DNA of 64,000 bases from Planococcus shixiaomingii (GTDB lineage: Bacteria > Bacillota > Bacilli > Bacillales_A > Planococcaceae). The position numbers and the translations under genes were made by a program. The stretch covers positions 1,286,001-1,350,000 of the forward strand of contig NZ_CP129236.1 of assembly GCF_030413615.1 (NCBI RefSeq). The letters are read 5' to 3'. Position 1 is the stretch's first letter. Each line of letters opens with the position of its first letter. Positions 19,522-27,302 of the stretch are shown piece by piece. The notes below the pieces were generated by a model, which worked only from the letters and a program-made list of their open reading frames with translations, had not been told where the DNA came from and did no database searches.

Positions 19522-20160
19522 ATGAAGATTGGAATTATTGGAGCAAGTGGTAAAGCAGGAAATGTAATTATGAATGAAGCGGCAAACCGGGAGCATCAAG
19601 TAACAGCGATCGTAAGAAATGCATCGAAATTGCAAGATCAAAATGCTCAAGTAATCGAGAAAGATATTTTCAATCTTAAAACAGAAGATGTTCATCAATT
19701 TGATGTAGTAGTCAATGCATTCGGAGCGCCGCTTGGAGAAGAACAAGCACACGTCGATGCTGGACATACTTTGATCGAATTGTTGAAAGGAACAGATACG
19801 AGATTGGTTGTAGTGGGCGGAGCAGGCAGTCTGTTTGTAGATGAAAGCAAATCAGTGCAAGTAATTGATGTCCCTGATTTTCCGGATGTATTTAAACCAA
19901 CAGCAAAAGGTCAAGCGCGAAACTTGAAAGAATTACAAGAAACATCCGATATCAATTGGACTTTTATCAGTCCTTCTGCCGTATTTGATGCGACAGGAAA
20001 AAGAACCGGGTCTTATAAAGCTGGGAAAGATCAGCTTCTTGTAAATTCAAAAGGCGAAAGCTATATCAGTTATGGCGATTACGCAATTGCCGTTTTAGAA
20101 GAAATTGAAAATCCGCAGCATATAAACGAACGTTTTACTGTTGTTGGCGAAGCAGAGTAA
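19522..20160 (+). CDS. NmrA/YwnB-like NAD(P)-binding oxidoreductase
   Basis: A 212-residue atypical short-chain dehydrogenase with a Rossmann fold. The dinucleotide motif MKIGIIGASGKAGNVIMNEA is at the extreme N-terminus, followed by HQVTAIVRNASKL and LVVVGGAGSLFVD. Such proteins act as NAD(P)H-dependent reductases or redox sensors. I chose the ATG at 19522 because GGAGG (19507-19511) lies 10 bases upstream and because the fold starts exactly here; the frame is open further upstream but that part is a remnant. It is downstream of the catDE cluster and probably part of the same stress response. Confidence 0.88.
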   Translation: MKIGIIGASGKAGNVIMNEAANREHQVTAIVRNASKLQDQNAQVIEKDIFNLKTEDVHQFDVVVNAFGAPLGEEQAHVDAGHTLIELLKGTDTRLVVVGGAGSLFVDESKSVQVIDVPDFPDVFKPTAKGQARNLKELQETSDINWTFISPSAVFDATGKRTGSYKAGKDQLLVNSKGESYISYGDYAIAVLEEIENPQHINERFTVVGEAE

Positions 20161-20248
20161 GTAAATAAATATAAGGTTTTGTTTACTGTTGTTATTTACT
20201 GCCCAACGCGGTGCAAAGGATATTTTCATTAGGCGTATAAAGACCATC

Positions 20249-20277
20249 AACCCCCGGCGCAACTTGCGCCGGGGGTT
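20249..20277. terminator. GC-rich hairpin, left boundary of the repeat element
   Basis: Stem AACCCCCGGCGCAA (20249-20262) / TTGCGCCGGGGGTT (20264-20277), one of the strongest hairpins in the window, with only a short T tail on the plus strand. It may end the transcript from the NmrA-like gene. A near-identical hairpin is at 20771-20798. Confidence 0.85.
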
Positions 20278-20798
20278 TAAGCTTGTAGACAAAAGAATAG
20301 TTAACTTTTTAAAGAAATTAATATACCATTCTATCAGAACGATACCGGCACCTCCGCTTCAGCCGGACGCTTTCCGCGGGCTCGCGCCGAACTAACTCGG
20401 TCCTGACGTCCCGAGTGGATTTCAGCACTTCGTCGCTCTGCTGCCCCGCAGGAAAGACATTGGCCGATGGCAGTGAGGCCAAGTCTTTGCGACGAAGCAG
20501 CGCAGCGATGCAGGAGCAGGGGGTTTCCGCCGGCTTGCGCTTCGGTGCCTTGCATTTACTCCATCCGGACTTATAAATGGAGGCCGTCGCCCTGAAATAC
20601 GCCCAACCGGGCCGGACACGCAGACTCCTGTGGGACAGCTCGAGCTAAAGACCCCGCAGGAACGCCAGTGACGAGGAGGCTGAAGCCGAGCCCACGGAAA
20701 GCAGAGTGGCCGGTCCGGTTGGTTTTATGCATCCTTATTCAACTATTATGCACTTTGTCTACAGTTTGATCCCCGGCGCAATTTGCGCCGGGGGTTTT
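20249..20798. repeat. 550-bp element bounded by 45-base inverted repeats
   Basis: The left arm (20249-20293) is the CCCCGGCGC hairpin followed by TGTAGACAAA. The right arm (20754-20798) is TTTGTCTACA followed by the same hairpin, so the arms are imperfect inverted repeats. The interior carries GC-rich blocks of the repeat family: TTTGCGACGAAGCAGCGCAG at 20486 (shared with 43980), ACTCCTGTGGGACAGCTCGA, GACCCCGCAGGAACGCCAGT and GAGGAGGCTGAAGCCGAGCC. No convincing coding frame is present. It fills the 746-base gap between the NmrA-like gene and the small protein gene at 20907. Confidence 0.7.
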
Positions 20799-20906
20799 TC
20801 TTCTACATATTGATCATTTAATGAAACGCTAAAACTTGAACAGTTTTACAGTTTGCACCCTGGGTATACAACCTAAGAAGTTAAAATTTAAGGAGGTATG
20901 TTGTAA

Positions 20907-21092
20907 ATGAGTCAAACATTTGATGCATTGAAAGAGAAGCTTAAAAACGCAGACTTAGGGCAAGCAAAAGAAGTAATGGAACAAGCCAAACAAGCGCATG
21001 CTGATGGAAAGATTGATGAAAATGAAAAGAAAGAACTGTTTGAAACTGCAAAATCTGTAATTGGCGATAAAGGACTCGGCGGAATATTCTAG
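20907..21092 (+). CDS. small alpha-helical protein (61 aa), function unknown
   Basis: A short, charged, entirely helical protein (DALKEKLKNADLGQAKEVME, then QAHADGKIDENEKKELFETA, ending GDKGLGGIF). I do not recognise the family. The start follows AAGGAGG with a 10-base spacer. After the TAG stop, the same frame continues for 12 sensible codons (GAGKKSALNNEE) to a TAA at 21129-21131 that touches the terminator. The native product may thus once have been, or may by readthrough be, 74 residues. Confidence 0.7.
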   Translation: MSQTFDALKEKLKNADLGQAKEVMEQAKQAHADGKIDENEKKELFETAKSVIGDKGLGGIF

Positions 21093-21128
21093 GGAGCTGG
21101 AAAGAAAAGTGCATTGAATAATGAGGAA

Positions 21129-21170
21129 TAACCTTTGGTGTATTACGTATACGCCAAAGGTTATTTTTTT
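21129..21170 (+). terminator. intrinsic terminator after the small helical protein
   Basis: Stem AACCTTTGGTGTAT / ATACGCCAAAGGTT around a TACGT loop, followed by ATTTTTTT. Confidence 0.9.
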
Positions 21171-21328
21171 AATGCCAAATGGATAGGACAGCTTAAAGCT
21201 TATTTGAAGATAGGGTCTAGGGTTTCGGTATTCTCCGCTGTTTCTACTATATAAATCTTCACCAACGGAGTTGCAATCCTTTGAACGAGCAATGTACATA
21301 CAAGAGCTAAAGCTGTTGCAAAGCGCTA

Positions 21329-22003
21329 TCAGTTGAAATGTTTCAACGCTTCCCGTTTACTTAACGGTTTTAATTCAGTAGAAGCAATAAACACATGAAC
21401 GAATTCCGGATTGGTCTTTGCGTATTCCCGCAATGCCCAACCAATGGCTTTTTGGATGAAAAACTCCTTTGAAGAGGAATGGTCAGTGATGATCTTGCCC
21501 AATAAATCGGTATCCGTTTCCTGTTTGAATTTCAATTGATGGAGAATGGCGGAACGGTTTGTCCACATATTCCCAGAACGCGACCACTCAAGCATGGTTT
21601 GTTGCCCTCGTGCCCGGTCGCTTTTCACCAAAAAGCTGACGAGTGTCGGAGCAATGGAATCGACGCTGTCCCACCAGGATTTGGTTTCGATCATTTCCTG
21701 TAGAGTTGAGAGATCATCAAAAGTTAATACCTTCTTCATTTTTTCCAGCAAAGCAATGGCTGCATACTGATATTCCCGCTCAGAAAGGTTATAGAGTTTC
21801 CACGCTTCTTCAAACAACGCTTCAGGTTTAGGTAAGCTGTATTCCGTGAATTGTTCTTTAAGAAGCTGTTTACGGAGCGGGCTTTGAATGCCGAGGAATG
21901 GAAACTGGTTTTTTAAATAAGCAGCCATCTGTTCAGCAAGTTCTGCGTTTTTGTGCGCTTCGAATTTTTCGATGATGCCTTGATGGTTCCAAGCTTTGGG
22001 CAT
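21329..22003 (-). CDS. DNA alkylation repair protein, AlkD-like
   Basis: A 224-residue all-helical HEAT-repeat protein of the AlkD family, which removes bulky or cationic alkylated bases. Family traits are PFLGIQSPLRKQLLKEQF near the N-terminus, LEKMKKVLTFDDL, ETKSWWDSVDSIAPTLVSFL (the WWDSVD region lining the DNA cleft) and FFIQKAIGWALREYAKTNPE. It is a single gene on the minus strand, divergent from yunF with 125 bases between. The start ATG has GGAGGAACG upstream. Confidence 0.92.
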   Translation of the reverse strand: MPKAWNHQGIIEKFEAHKNAELAEQMAAYLKNQFPFLGIQSPLRKQLLKEQFTEYSLPKPEALFEEAWKLYNLSEREYQYAAIALLEKMKKVLTFDDLSTLQEMIETKSWWDSVDSIAPTLVSFLVKSDRARGQQTMLEWSRSGNMWTNRSAILHQLKFKQETDTDLLGKIITDHSSSKEFFIQKAIGWALREYAKTNPEFVHVFIASTELKPLSKREALKHFN

Positions 22004-22128
22004 ATTGCGTTCCTCCTAGAAAGTTAAGCTTGAGAAAAGTCTAGCATAAGTTGTGGCGATATTGGCCAAACGACCTTTTCCCAGTATTGTGCTATCATAA
22101 AATAATAACGATAATCGGAGGCGAAATG

Positions 22129-22989
22129 ATGATTAATATTGGATTGACGGGGTGGGGCGACCATCCAGATGTCTATAGCCCTGGTTCAAAGAAAACAGAA
22201 CGGTTAATCGACTACAGCTCGCATTTTCCGATAGTGGAGCTTGATTCAACATTTTACGCGGTGCAGCCTGAGCGCAATATCACCAAATGGATCAATGAAA
22301 CGCCGGACGGCTTCCAATTCATAGTCAAGGCGTATCAAGGAATGACTGGCCATCAGCGCGGCGAGAATCCGTTTGAAAGTGAAGAAGCTATGTTTGAAGC
22401 TTACATTAAATCAATCCGCCCGATGAAAGAAGCTGGCAAGCTCGCTATGGTGTTGCTTCAATTTCCCCCATGGTTTGACTGCAAGAAAGAGCATGTCGAG
22501 CAAATCAGGGAAATTGCCGAAAAGCTGAAGGAATTTGATCTGGCAATAGAGTTTCGGCACCAATCATGGTACGCTCCGGAACTTCGCGAAAAAACGCTGG
22601 ATTTTTTAAGGGAGAATAATTTGATTCATTCGGTTTGTGATGAACCGCAGGCGGGAGAAGGTTCTATTCCGCTTGTGCCGGTTTCAACGCGCAAAGACAA
22701 AGTACTGGTGCGTCTGCACGGCCGCAATGTCCACGGCTGGCTAAGTCCAGGGCACGGCCAAAAATGGCGTGAAGTGCGTTATTTATACGATTACAACAAA
22801 GAGGAATTGGCGGAAATCAGCCGTGCTGCTGAAAGCTTGAACGAAACAACCGATCAAGTCTATGTTATTTTCAATAATAATTCAGGCGGTCATGCCGCGG
22901 GAAATGCAAAAGCCTTCAAAGAGCTGAACAGTTTGGAATATGACAACTTGGCGCCGAAGCAAATGGATTTGTTTGAAGGAGGATTTTAG
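22129..22989 (+). CDS. yunF: DUF72 family protein YunF
   Basis: A 287-residue TIM-barrel DUF72 protein (YecE family). The N-terminus has the typical NIGLTGWGDHPDVY and VELDSTFYAVQPERNITKWI, then EFRHQSWY and VRLHGRN. The biochemical activity of the family is unknown. The frame is open upstream to 22051, but GGAGG at 22117-22121 places the start at ATG 22129 (7-base spacer) or the adjacent ATG 22126. It is followed without gap by yunE and then yunD, the reverse of the B. subtilis naming order but the same cluster. Confidence 0.9.
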   Translation: MINIGLTGWGDHPDVYSPGSKKTERLIDYSSHFPIVELDSTFYAVQPERNITKWINETPDGFQFIVKAYQGMTGHQRGENPFESEEAMFEAYIKSIRPMKEAGKLAMVLLQFPPWFDCKKEHVEQIREIAEKLKEFDLAIEFRHQSWYAPELREKTLDFLRENNLIHSVCDEPQAGEGSIPLVPVSTRKDKVLVRLHGRNVHGWLSPGHGQKWREVRYLYDYNKEELAEISRAAESLNETTDQVYVIFNNNSGGHAAGNAKAFKELNSLEYDNLAPKQMDLFEGGF

Positions 22990-23817
22990 TTGATATTCGT
23001 TTTAATGGCGATTGTCGGTTTGTTTTCCGGCATCGTCGGTGCATTAATCGGCCTTGGCGGAGGGGTAATTCTTGTTCCGTCACTGCTGTTCCTCGGAACA
23101 GCAGTTGCATTTTTCCCAGAGTTATCACCGCAAAAAATCGTCGGGCTGTCAGTCATTATGATGATTTTCACCGGTTTGTCCTCGACGCTTTCGTATATGA
23201 AAGTAAGAACGGTCGACTATAGAAGCGGATTTATTTTCTTTATCGGCAGTGCGCCGGGAACCATCCTTGGTGCATTTGCGAACAAAGGATTGGATCTTCC
23301 ATCTTTCAATTTGTATTTCGGCATCTTGCTCGTCTTGCTTGCAGTGCTCTTACTGGTCCGCGACAAGCTAAAGACAGTGCACTGGTTTGTCGAGCGCGGC
23401 AAAAAACGTACGTTTGTCGATAAACAGAACAAAGAATATGTTTACGGCTATCCGATTTGGTTTGCGCTGCTGCTGACATTTTTCATCGGTTTTGCTTCAG
23501 GGCTATTTGGAATCGGCGGCGGCTCGATGATCGTGCCGGCGATGATTCTGTTATTCTTGTTTCCGCCGCATGTGGCTATTGGAACATCAATGTTCATGGT
23601 GTTCTTATCGTCCATCGTCAACTCAATCACACATATCTCTCTCGGCAATGTTCCGTGGATTTATACGTTGGCGGTAGTGCCAAGCGCTTATATCGGTGCT
23701 AAAATTGGAGCCAGGTTAAATAAGAGACTCCACTCCGATACGCTGGTTGTTATTTTGCGGATTGCGCTTTTAATATTAGGGTTGCGCTCCATCTACGAAG
23801 GGTTATTCAGTTCTTAA
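22990..23817 (+). CDS. yunE: TauE/SafE-type sulfite/anion exporter YunE
   Basis: A 275-residue membrane protein with about eight spans and the duplicated TauE/SafE motif: GIVGALIGLGGGVILVPSLL in the first half and ASGLFGIGGGSMIVPAMILL in the second. The family exports sulfite, sulfoacetate or related anions; the substrate here is unknown. It begins with TTG at 22990, directly after the yunF stop, with AAGGAGG at 22976-22982 (7-base spacer). It is translationally coupled to yunF and followed 12 bases later by yunD. Confidence 0.9.
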   Translation: MIFVLMAIVGLFSGIVGALIGLGGGVILVPSLLFLGTAVAFFPELSPQKIVGLSVIMMIFTGLSSTLSYMKVRTVDYRSGFIFFIGSAPGTILGAFANKGLDLPSFNLYFGILLVLLAVLLLVRDKLKTVHWFVERGKKRTFVDKQNKEYVYGYPIWFALLLTFFIGFASGLFGIGGGSMIVPAMILLFLFPPHVAIGTSMFMVFLSSIVNSITHISLGNVPWIYTLAVVPSAYIGAKIGARLNKRLHSDTLVVILRIALLILGLRSIYEGLFSS

Positions 23818-23829
23818 AGAGGTGTTTTC

Positions 23830-25173
23830 ATGAGCGAGACGATACACATTTACCATACAAACGATTTGCATAGCCATTTCGGTCCTTGGCCGAGCATTAA
23901 GAATTTATTGAATGAACGCAAGCGCTGGCATGAAGAAGAAGGGGACACGTGTTTGATCCTTGATATCGGCGACCACGTGGACCGCTCTCATCCATTTACC
24001 GAAGGAACAGCCGGCAGAGGCAATGTGGTCTTGCTTAATGAAGCATGCTACGATGCTGTTACGATTGGCAATAACGAAGGAATCACCTTGTCAAAGGAAG
24101 AACTGAATGATTTATACGTGCAAGCTGATTTTGATGTGATTGTCGGCAACTTAAAGGATACAGGAGGAGAGCGGCCGGTATGGGCAAAGCCTCATCATAT
24201 TTTGGTGACAGAAGGCGGTGTCAGGATCGGTTTGGTCGGAGCCACGGCCGAGTTTACCCCTTTTTATAAGCGGCTGGGCTGGACGATTTCAGATGGCAAG
24301 GATGCCATCATGGAAGCCGTTGAAGAAATAAAAGGGCAAACCGATTTAATTGTCTGTTTGTCGCATCTTGGCGTAAAAGACGACGAACTGTTAGCCGAAA
24401 TGTGCCCGGACATCGATGTGATTCTCGGAGCTCACACTCATCATCTATTCCATGATGGAAAAATGATCGGCAATACACTTTTAGCAGCAACCGGAAAATT
24501 CGGAGCATATATCGGACACGTAACAATTGAAAGCAATTTGGTAGGCAAAAAAGCATATTTGATTGAAACCGCCGCTCTGCGCAATCCAGATGAATCGTTC
24601 GATGAAAGTTTGATGAAGGAAGGAAAAAGCCAGTTGAACGAGCCGGTTTTTTACAACACCGAGAAATTGAAAGCCGAGTGGTTTAAAGATTCCAAGCTCT
24701 CCAATCTATTCGGACAAGCATTGCTTGAATTCTCGCAAGCGGATTGTGCCCTTTTTAATGCCGGCATTTTTATGGATGATATGCACGAAGGGGAAATAAC
24801 GCGCTATGATTTTCACAAAATGCTGCCGCACCCGATTAATTTATGTTTAATAGAATTGACCGGGGCAGAATTAAAGGAAATTTACCTGCAATCCTTGAAT
24901 TCGGAATGGCCGCATATCGAGTTGAAGGGATTGGGATTCAGAGGCGCCATTTTCGGCAACATCATTCACGTTAATTTAGAGCTCATTGGCCATAAATTGT
25001 ATATAAACGGACAGCAAGCCGTACATGATCAAGTTTATCGGCTGATAACACTAGATATGTTCACGTTCGGCTACTTTTTCCCGGCTTTGAAGCGGGCACC
25101 AAAAACATATTTTATGCCGGAGTTTTTGCGTGATGTTTTTAGCCAATTTTTTCGGAGCAAAGCCTTGAAATAA
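23830..25173 (+). CDS. yunD: metallophosphatase/5'-nucleotidase family protein YunD
   Basis: A 447-residue two-domain protein. The N-terminal calcineurin-like domain has the metal ligands in HTNDLHSHFG, LILDIGDHVDRSH, TIGNNEG and VILGAHTHH; the C-terminal part resembles the 5'-nucleotidase domain. Unlike the secreted 5'-nucleotidase at 36037 it has no signal peptide, so it is cytoplasmic. The GNHE motif is replaced by GNNEG, a common variant in the YunD subfamily as far as I recall. It closes the yunFED unit. Confidence 0.9.
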   Translation: MSETIHIYHTNDLHSHFGPWPSIKNLLNERKRWHEEEGDTCLILDIGDHVDRSHPFTEGTAGRGNVVLLNEACYDAVTIGNNEGITLSKEELNDLYVQADFDVIVGNLKDTGGERPVWAKPHHILVTEGGVRIGLVGATAEFTPFYKRLGWTISDGKDAIMEAVEEIKGQTDLIVCLSHLGVKDDELLAEMCPDIDVILGAHTHHLFHDGKMIGNTLLAATGKFGAYIGHVTIESNLVGKKAYLIETAALRNPDESFDESLMKEGKSQLNEPVFYNTEKLKAEWFKDSKLSNLFGQALLEFSQADCALFNAGIFMDDMHEGEITRYDFHKMLPHPINLCLIELTGAELKEIYLQSLNSEWPHIELKGLGFRGAIFGNIIHVNLELIGHKLYINGQQAVHDQVYRLITLDMFTFGYFFPALKRAPKTYFMPEFLRDVFSQFFRSKALK

Positions 25174-25249
25174 TAAGAATATTCGAAGTTGACATTCATT
25201 TGATTTTGTGTTCGTTTGTTGTTATGCTGAGGAAGAATTATATATTGGT

Positions 25250-25494
25250 GGATAGAGGCTGCAAAGCTAATCAGTACGATACGGGAGTTTGACAGCGTTG
25301 AGCGTATCGGAAAGGGAGTTTTGCCGAAATCTGTTTTTGTTGTCAATGAAAACAGGTTGGGGCCATTCTGAATAAGAATGGAACTGTCACTTATGTTTGT
25401 GCATAAGTGGAGGGCTATAGGATTGTTTGCTGTTTTAATACACAGACGAATTGTAGGGCTGGCTGTATCCATAGGGATAAGCCAGCCTTTTTTC
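25250..25494 (+). promoter_or_regulatory. lysine riboswitch (L-box) with terminator
   Basis: The aptamer (about 25250-25420) has the conserved lysine-box elements GATAGAGGCTGCAAAGC, CGGAAAGGGAGTTTTGCCGAA, ACAGGTTGGGGCC, GGAACTGTCACTTATG and GTGGAGGGCTAT. The expression platform ends in the hairpin GGCTGGCT (25457-25464) / AGCCAGCC (25480-25487), extended by TATCC/GGATA and followed by TTTTTT. High lysine should terminate transcription before the transporter at 25533. Confidence 0.94.
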
Positions 25495-25532
25495 TATTTT
25501 CTCTTCCATCGAAAAATAGGAGGAAAATATTC

Positions 25533-27107
25533 ATGGAGAACACGATTTTTTCGATTGTGCCACCAATTATCGCGATTGCCATGGTGCTCTTGACGCGCCG
25601 CGTCTTGTTGTCACTTGGAGCAGGCATTGTAGCAGCTGCGCTTATCCTAACGGCTTTCGCACCGGTCGAAGCAATACAGGAGCTTATTAAGTCATTTACA
25701 ATCACATTTTGGGATGACGGCATTAATACAGGGAATGTTTATATCCTTCTATTCTTATTGCTGCTTGGCATCATCACTGCATTTGTCAGTTTATCCGGCG
25801 GCAGCCAGGCTTTTGCAGAATGGGCATCCAATCACATTAAGTCCCGTAGGGGAGCAAAATTGCTTACGGTCGTGCTGGGGTTTCTAATTTTCATCGATGA
25901 TTACTTTAATGCACTGGCAGTCGGCCAAGTGGCTCGGCCTATTACAGACCGTTATAGAGTATCACGGGCAAAGCTAGCATATTTTATCGATTCAACAGCT
26001 GCACCGATTTGCGTAGTGTCTCCGGTGTCCAGTTGGGGAGCGGCAATTATCGGAATTATTGCCACAATATTAGCGGGCCAGAGCTATGTGGAATTATCAG
26101 CACTTGAAGCGTTCATTTGGATGGCGCCCATGAACTTTTATGTAATCGCAACGCTTGCGATTGTCATTTTTGTAGCTGTTTTTGATGTTGACTTTGGCGC
26201 GATGAAAAAACACGAGACATTGGCTAAAACAACAGGCCAATTGTTTGATGCCAAGAAAACAATACCAGGGGAAATGAATGAAGACTTTCCGACGCATTCT
26301 CATGGTAGGGTTCTAGATCTGCTTCTGCCGATTATTTTATTAGTAGTTGGAACAGTCGGATCAATGTTTTGGACAGGTTACCTGAACGCAGGAAGAGAAC
26401 TGGACGTTTGGTTGATTTTTGAAAATACCGATGTTGGCTTATCTTTGTTTATCGGCGGACTGCTTGGAGCCTTATCGGCAATCATCCTGTATGTCATGCA
26501 GTTTAGAAAAAATGAAACGGCTAGTGCCAGCTGGCTAGCGAAAGGCTTGAAAGCCGGAATAGCCTCAATGTCTGGTGCAGTATTGATTTTGATTTTTGCC
26601 TGGGCGCTCAGCTATTTGATCGAAGAATTACAAACAGGTTTATATTTAGCAGATATAGTTTCTCAAAGCAATGTGCCGACGGGTATACTGCCGGTTCTTC
26701 TCTATGTGCTCGCTGGAGCTATGGCATTTTCAACGGGAACCTCTTGGGGTTCGTTCGCCATTCTTCTTCCAATTGCAGGGAACATCATGGCACAGGCAGC
26801 CCCGGAACTTTTATTGCCGGCATTGGCGGCTGTATTAGCAGGAGCTGTATTCGGAGATCATTGTTCGCCAATTTCTGATACGACCATTTTGTCGTCAACA
26901 GGAGCGGGAAGCAATCTTATGGATCATGTGTTGACTCAGCTTCCGTATGCGATGACTGCTGCTGCAATTGGCGGCGTTGGGTATGTTGTAATAGGGATGA
27001 CACAATCACTTCCATTAGCTTTAGCTGCGGTCTTTTTATTATTGGCCATCGTCTTTTTGTATTGGGTGAAACAGCCGTCAACTAGTGCAAGACAAGAGAA
27101 AATATAG
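25533..27107 (+). CDS. lysW: NhaC-family transporter, probable lysine permease LysW
   Basis: A 524-residue carrier with about 11-12 spans of the NhaC Na+/H+ antiporter family. Typical segments are FIDDYFNALAVGQVARPITD, STAAPICVVSPVSSWGAAI and FGDHCSPISDTTILSSTGAG. A lysine riboswitch lies directly upstream, and NhaC-type proteins under lysine control have been predicted to be lysine importers (LysW), so I infer lysine uptake rather than Na+/H+ exchange. The frame runs back into the riboswitch, but ATG 25533 with TAGGAGG upstream and downstream of the terminator is the only sensible start. Confidence 0.88.
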   Translation: MENTIFSIVPPIIAIAMVLLTRRVLLSLGAGIVAAALILTAFAPVEAIQELIKSFTITFWDDGINTGNVYILLFLLLLGIITAFVSLSGGSQAFAEWASNHIKSRRGAKLLTVVLGFLIFIDDYFNALAVGQVARPITDRYRVSRAKLAYFIDSTAAPICVVSPVSSWGAAIIGIIATILAGQSYVELSALEAFIWMAPMNFYVIATLAIVIFVAVFDVDFGAMKKHETLAKTTGQLFDAKKTIPGEMNEDFPTHSHGRVLDLLLPIILLVVGTVGSMFWTGYLNAGRELDVWLIFENTDVGLSLFIGGLLGALSAIILYVMQFRKNETASASWLAKGLKAGIASMSGAVLILIFAWALSYLIEELQTGLYLADIVSQSNVPTGILPVLLYVLAGAMAFSTGTSWGSFAILLPIAGNIMAQAAPELLLPALAAVLAGAVFGDHCSPISDTTILSSTGAGSNLMDHVLTQLPYAMTAAAIGGVGYVVIGMTQSLPLALAAVFLLLAIVFLYWVKQPSTSARQEKI

Positions 27108-27115
27108 GATTTCAG

Positions 27116-27147
27116 AAAGCGAAGATATCATATCTTCGCTTTTTACT
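27116..27147 (+). terminator. intrinsic terminator after lysW
   Basis: Perfect stem AAAGCGAAGATAT / ATATCTTCGCTTT with a one-base centre and T-run. Confidence 0.9.
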
Positions 27148-27302
27148 ATTATTAGAATAGTTTCTTAGAAAAACTTATGCAATTCATCTTTACAACAACA
27201 CATCCCATCGGTATACTATTTTTAGATTAGTAAATAATCTGAAAATAAACAAACTTCCTATATTTCTGCTAAATAACTGGAAGTTAACAAGGGGGAAAAA
27301 AG

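Noticed and set aside
20334..20619. Open frames inside the repeat element
   Set aside because: They consist of translated GC-rich palindromic repeat, lack ribosome sites, and are open on both strands because of composition.
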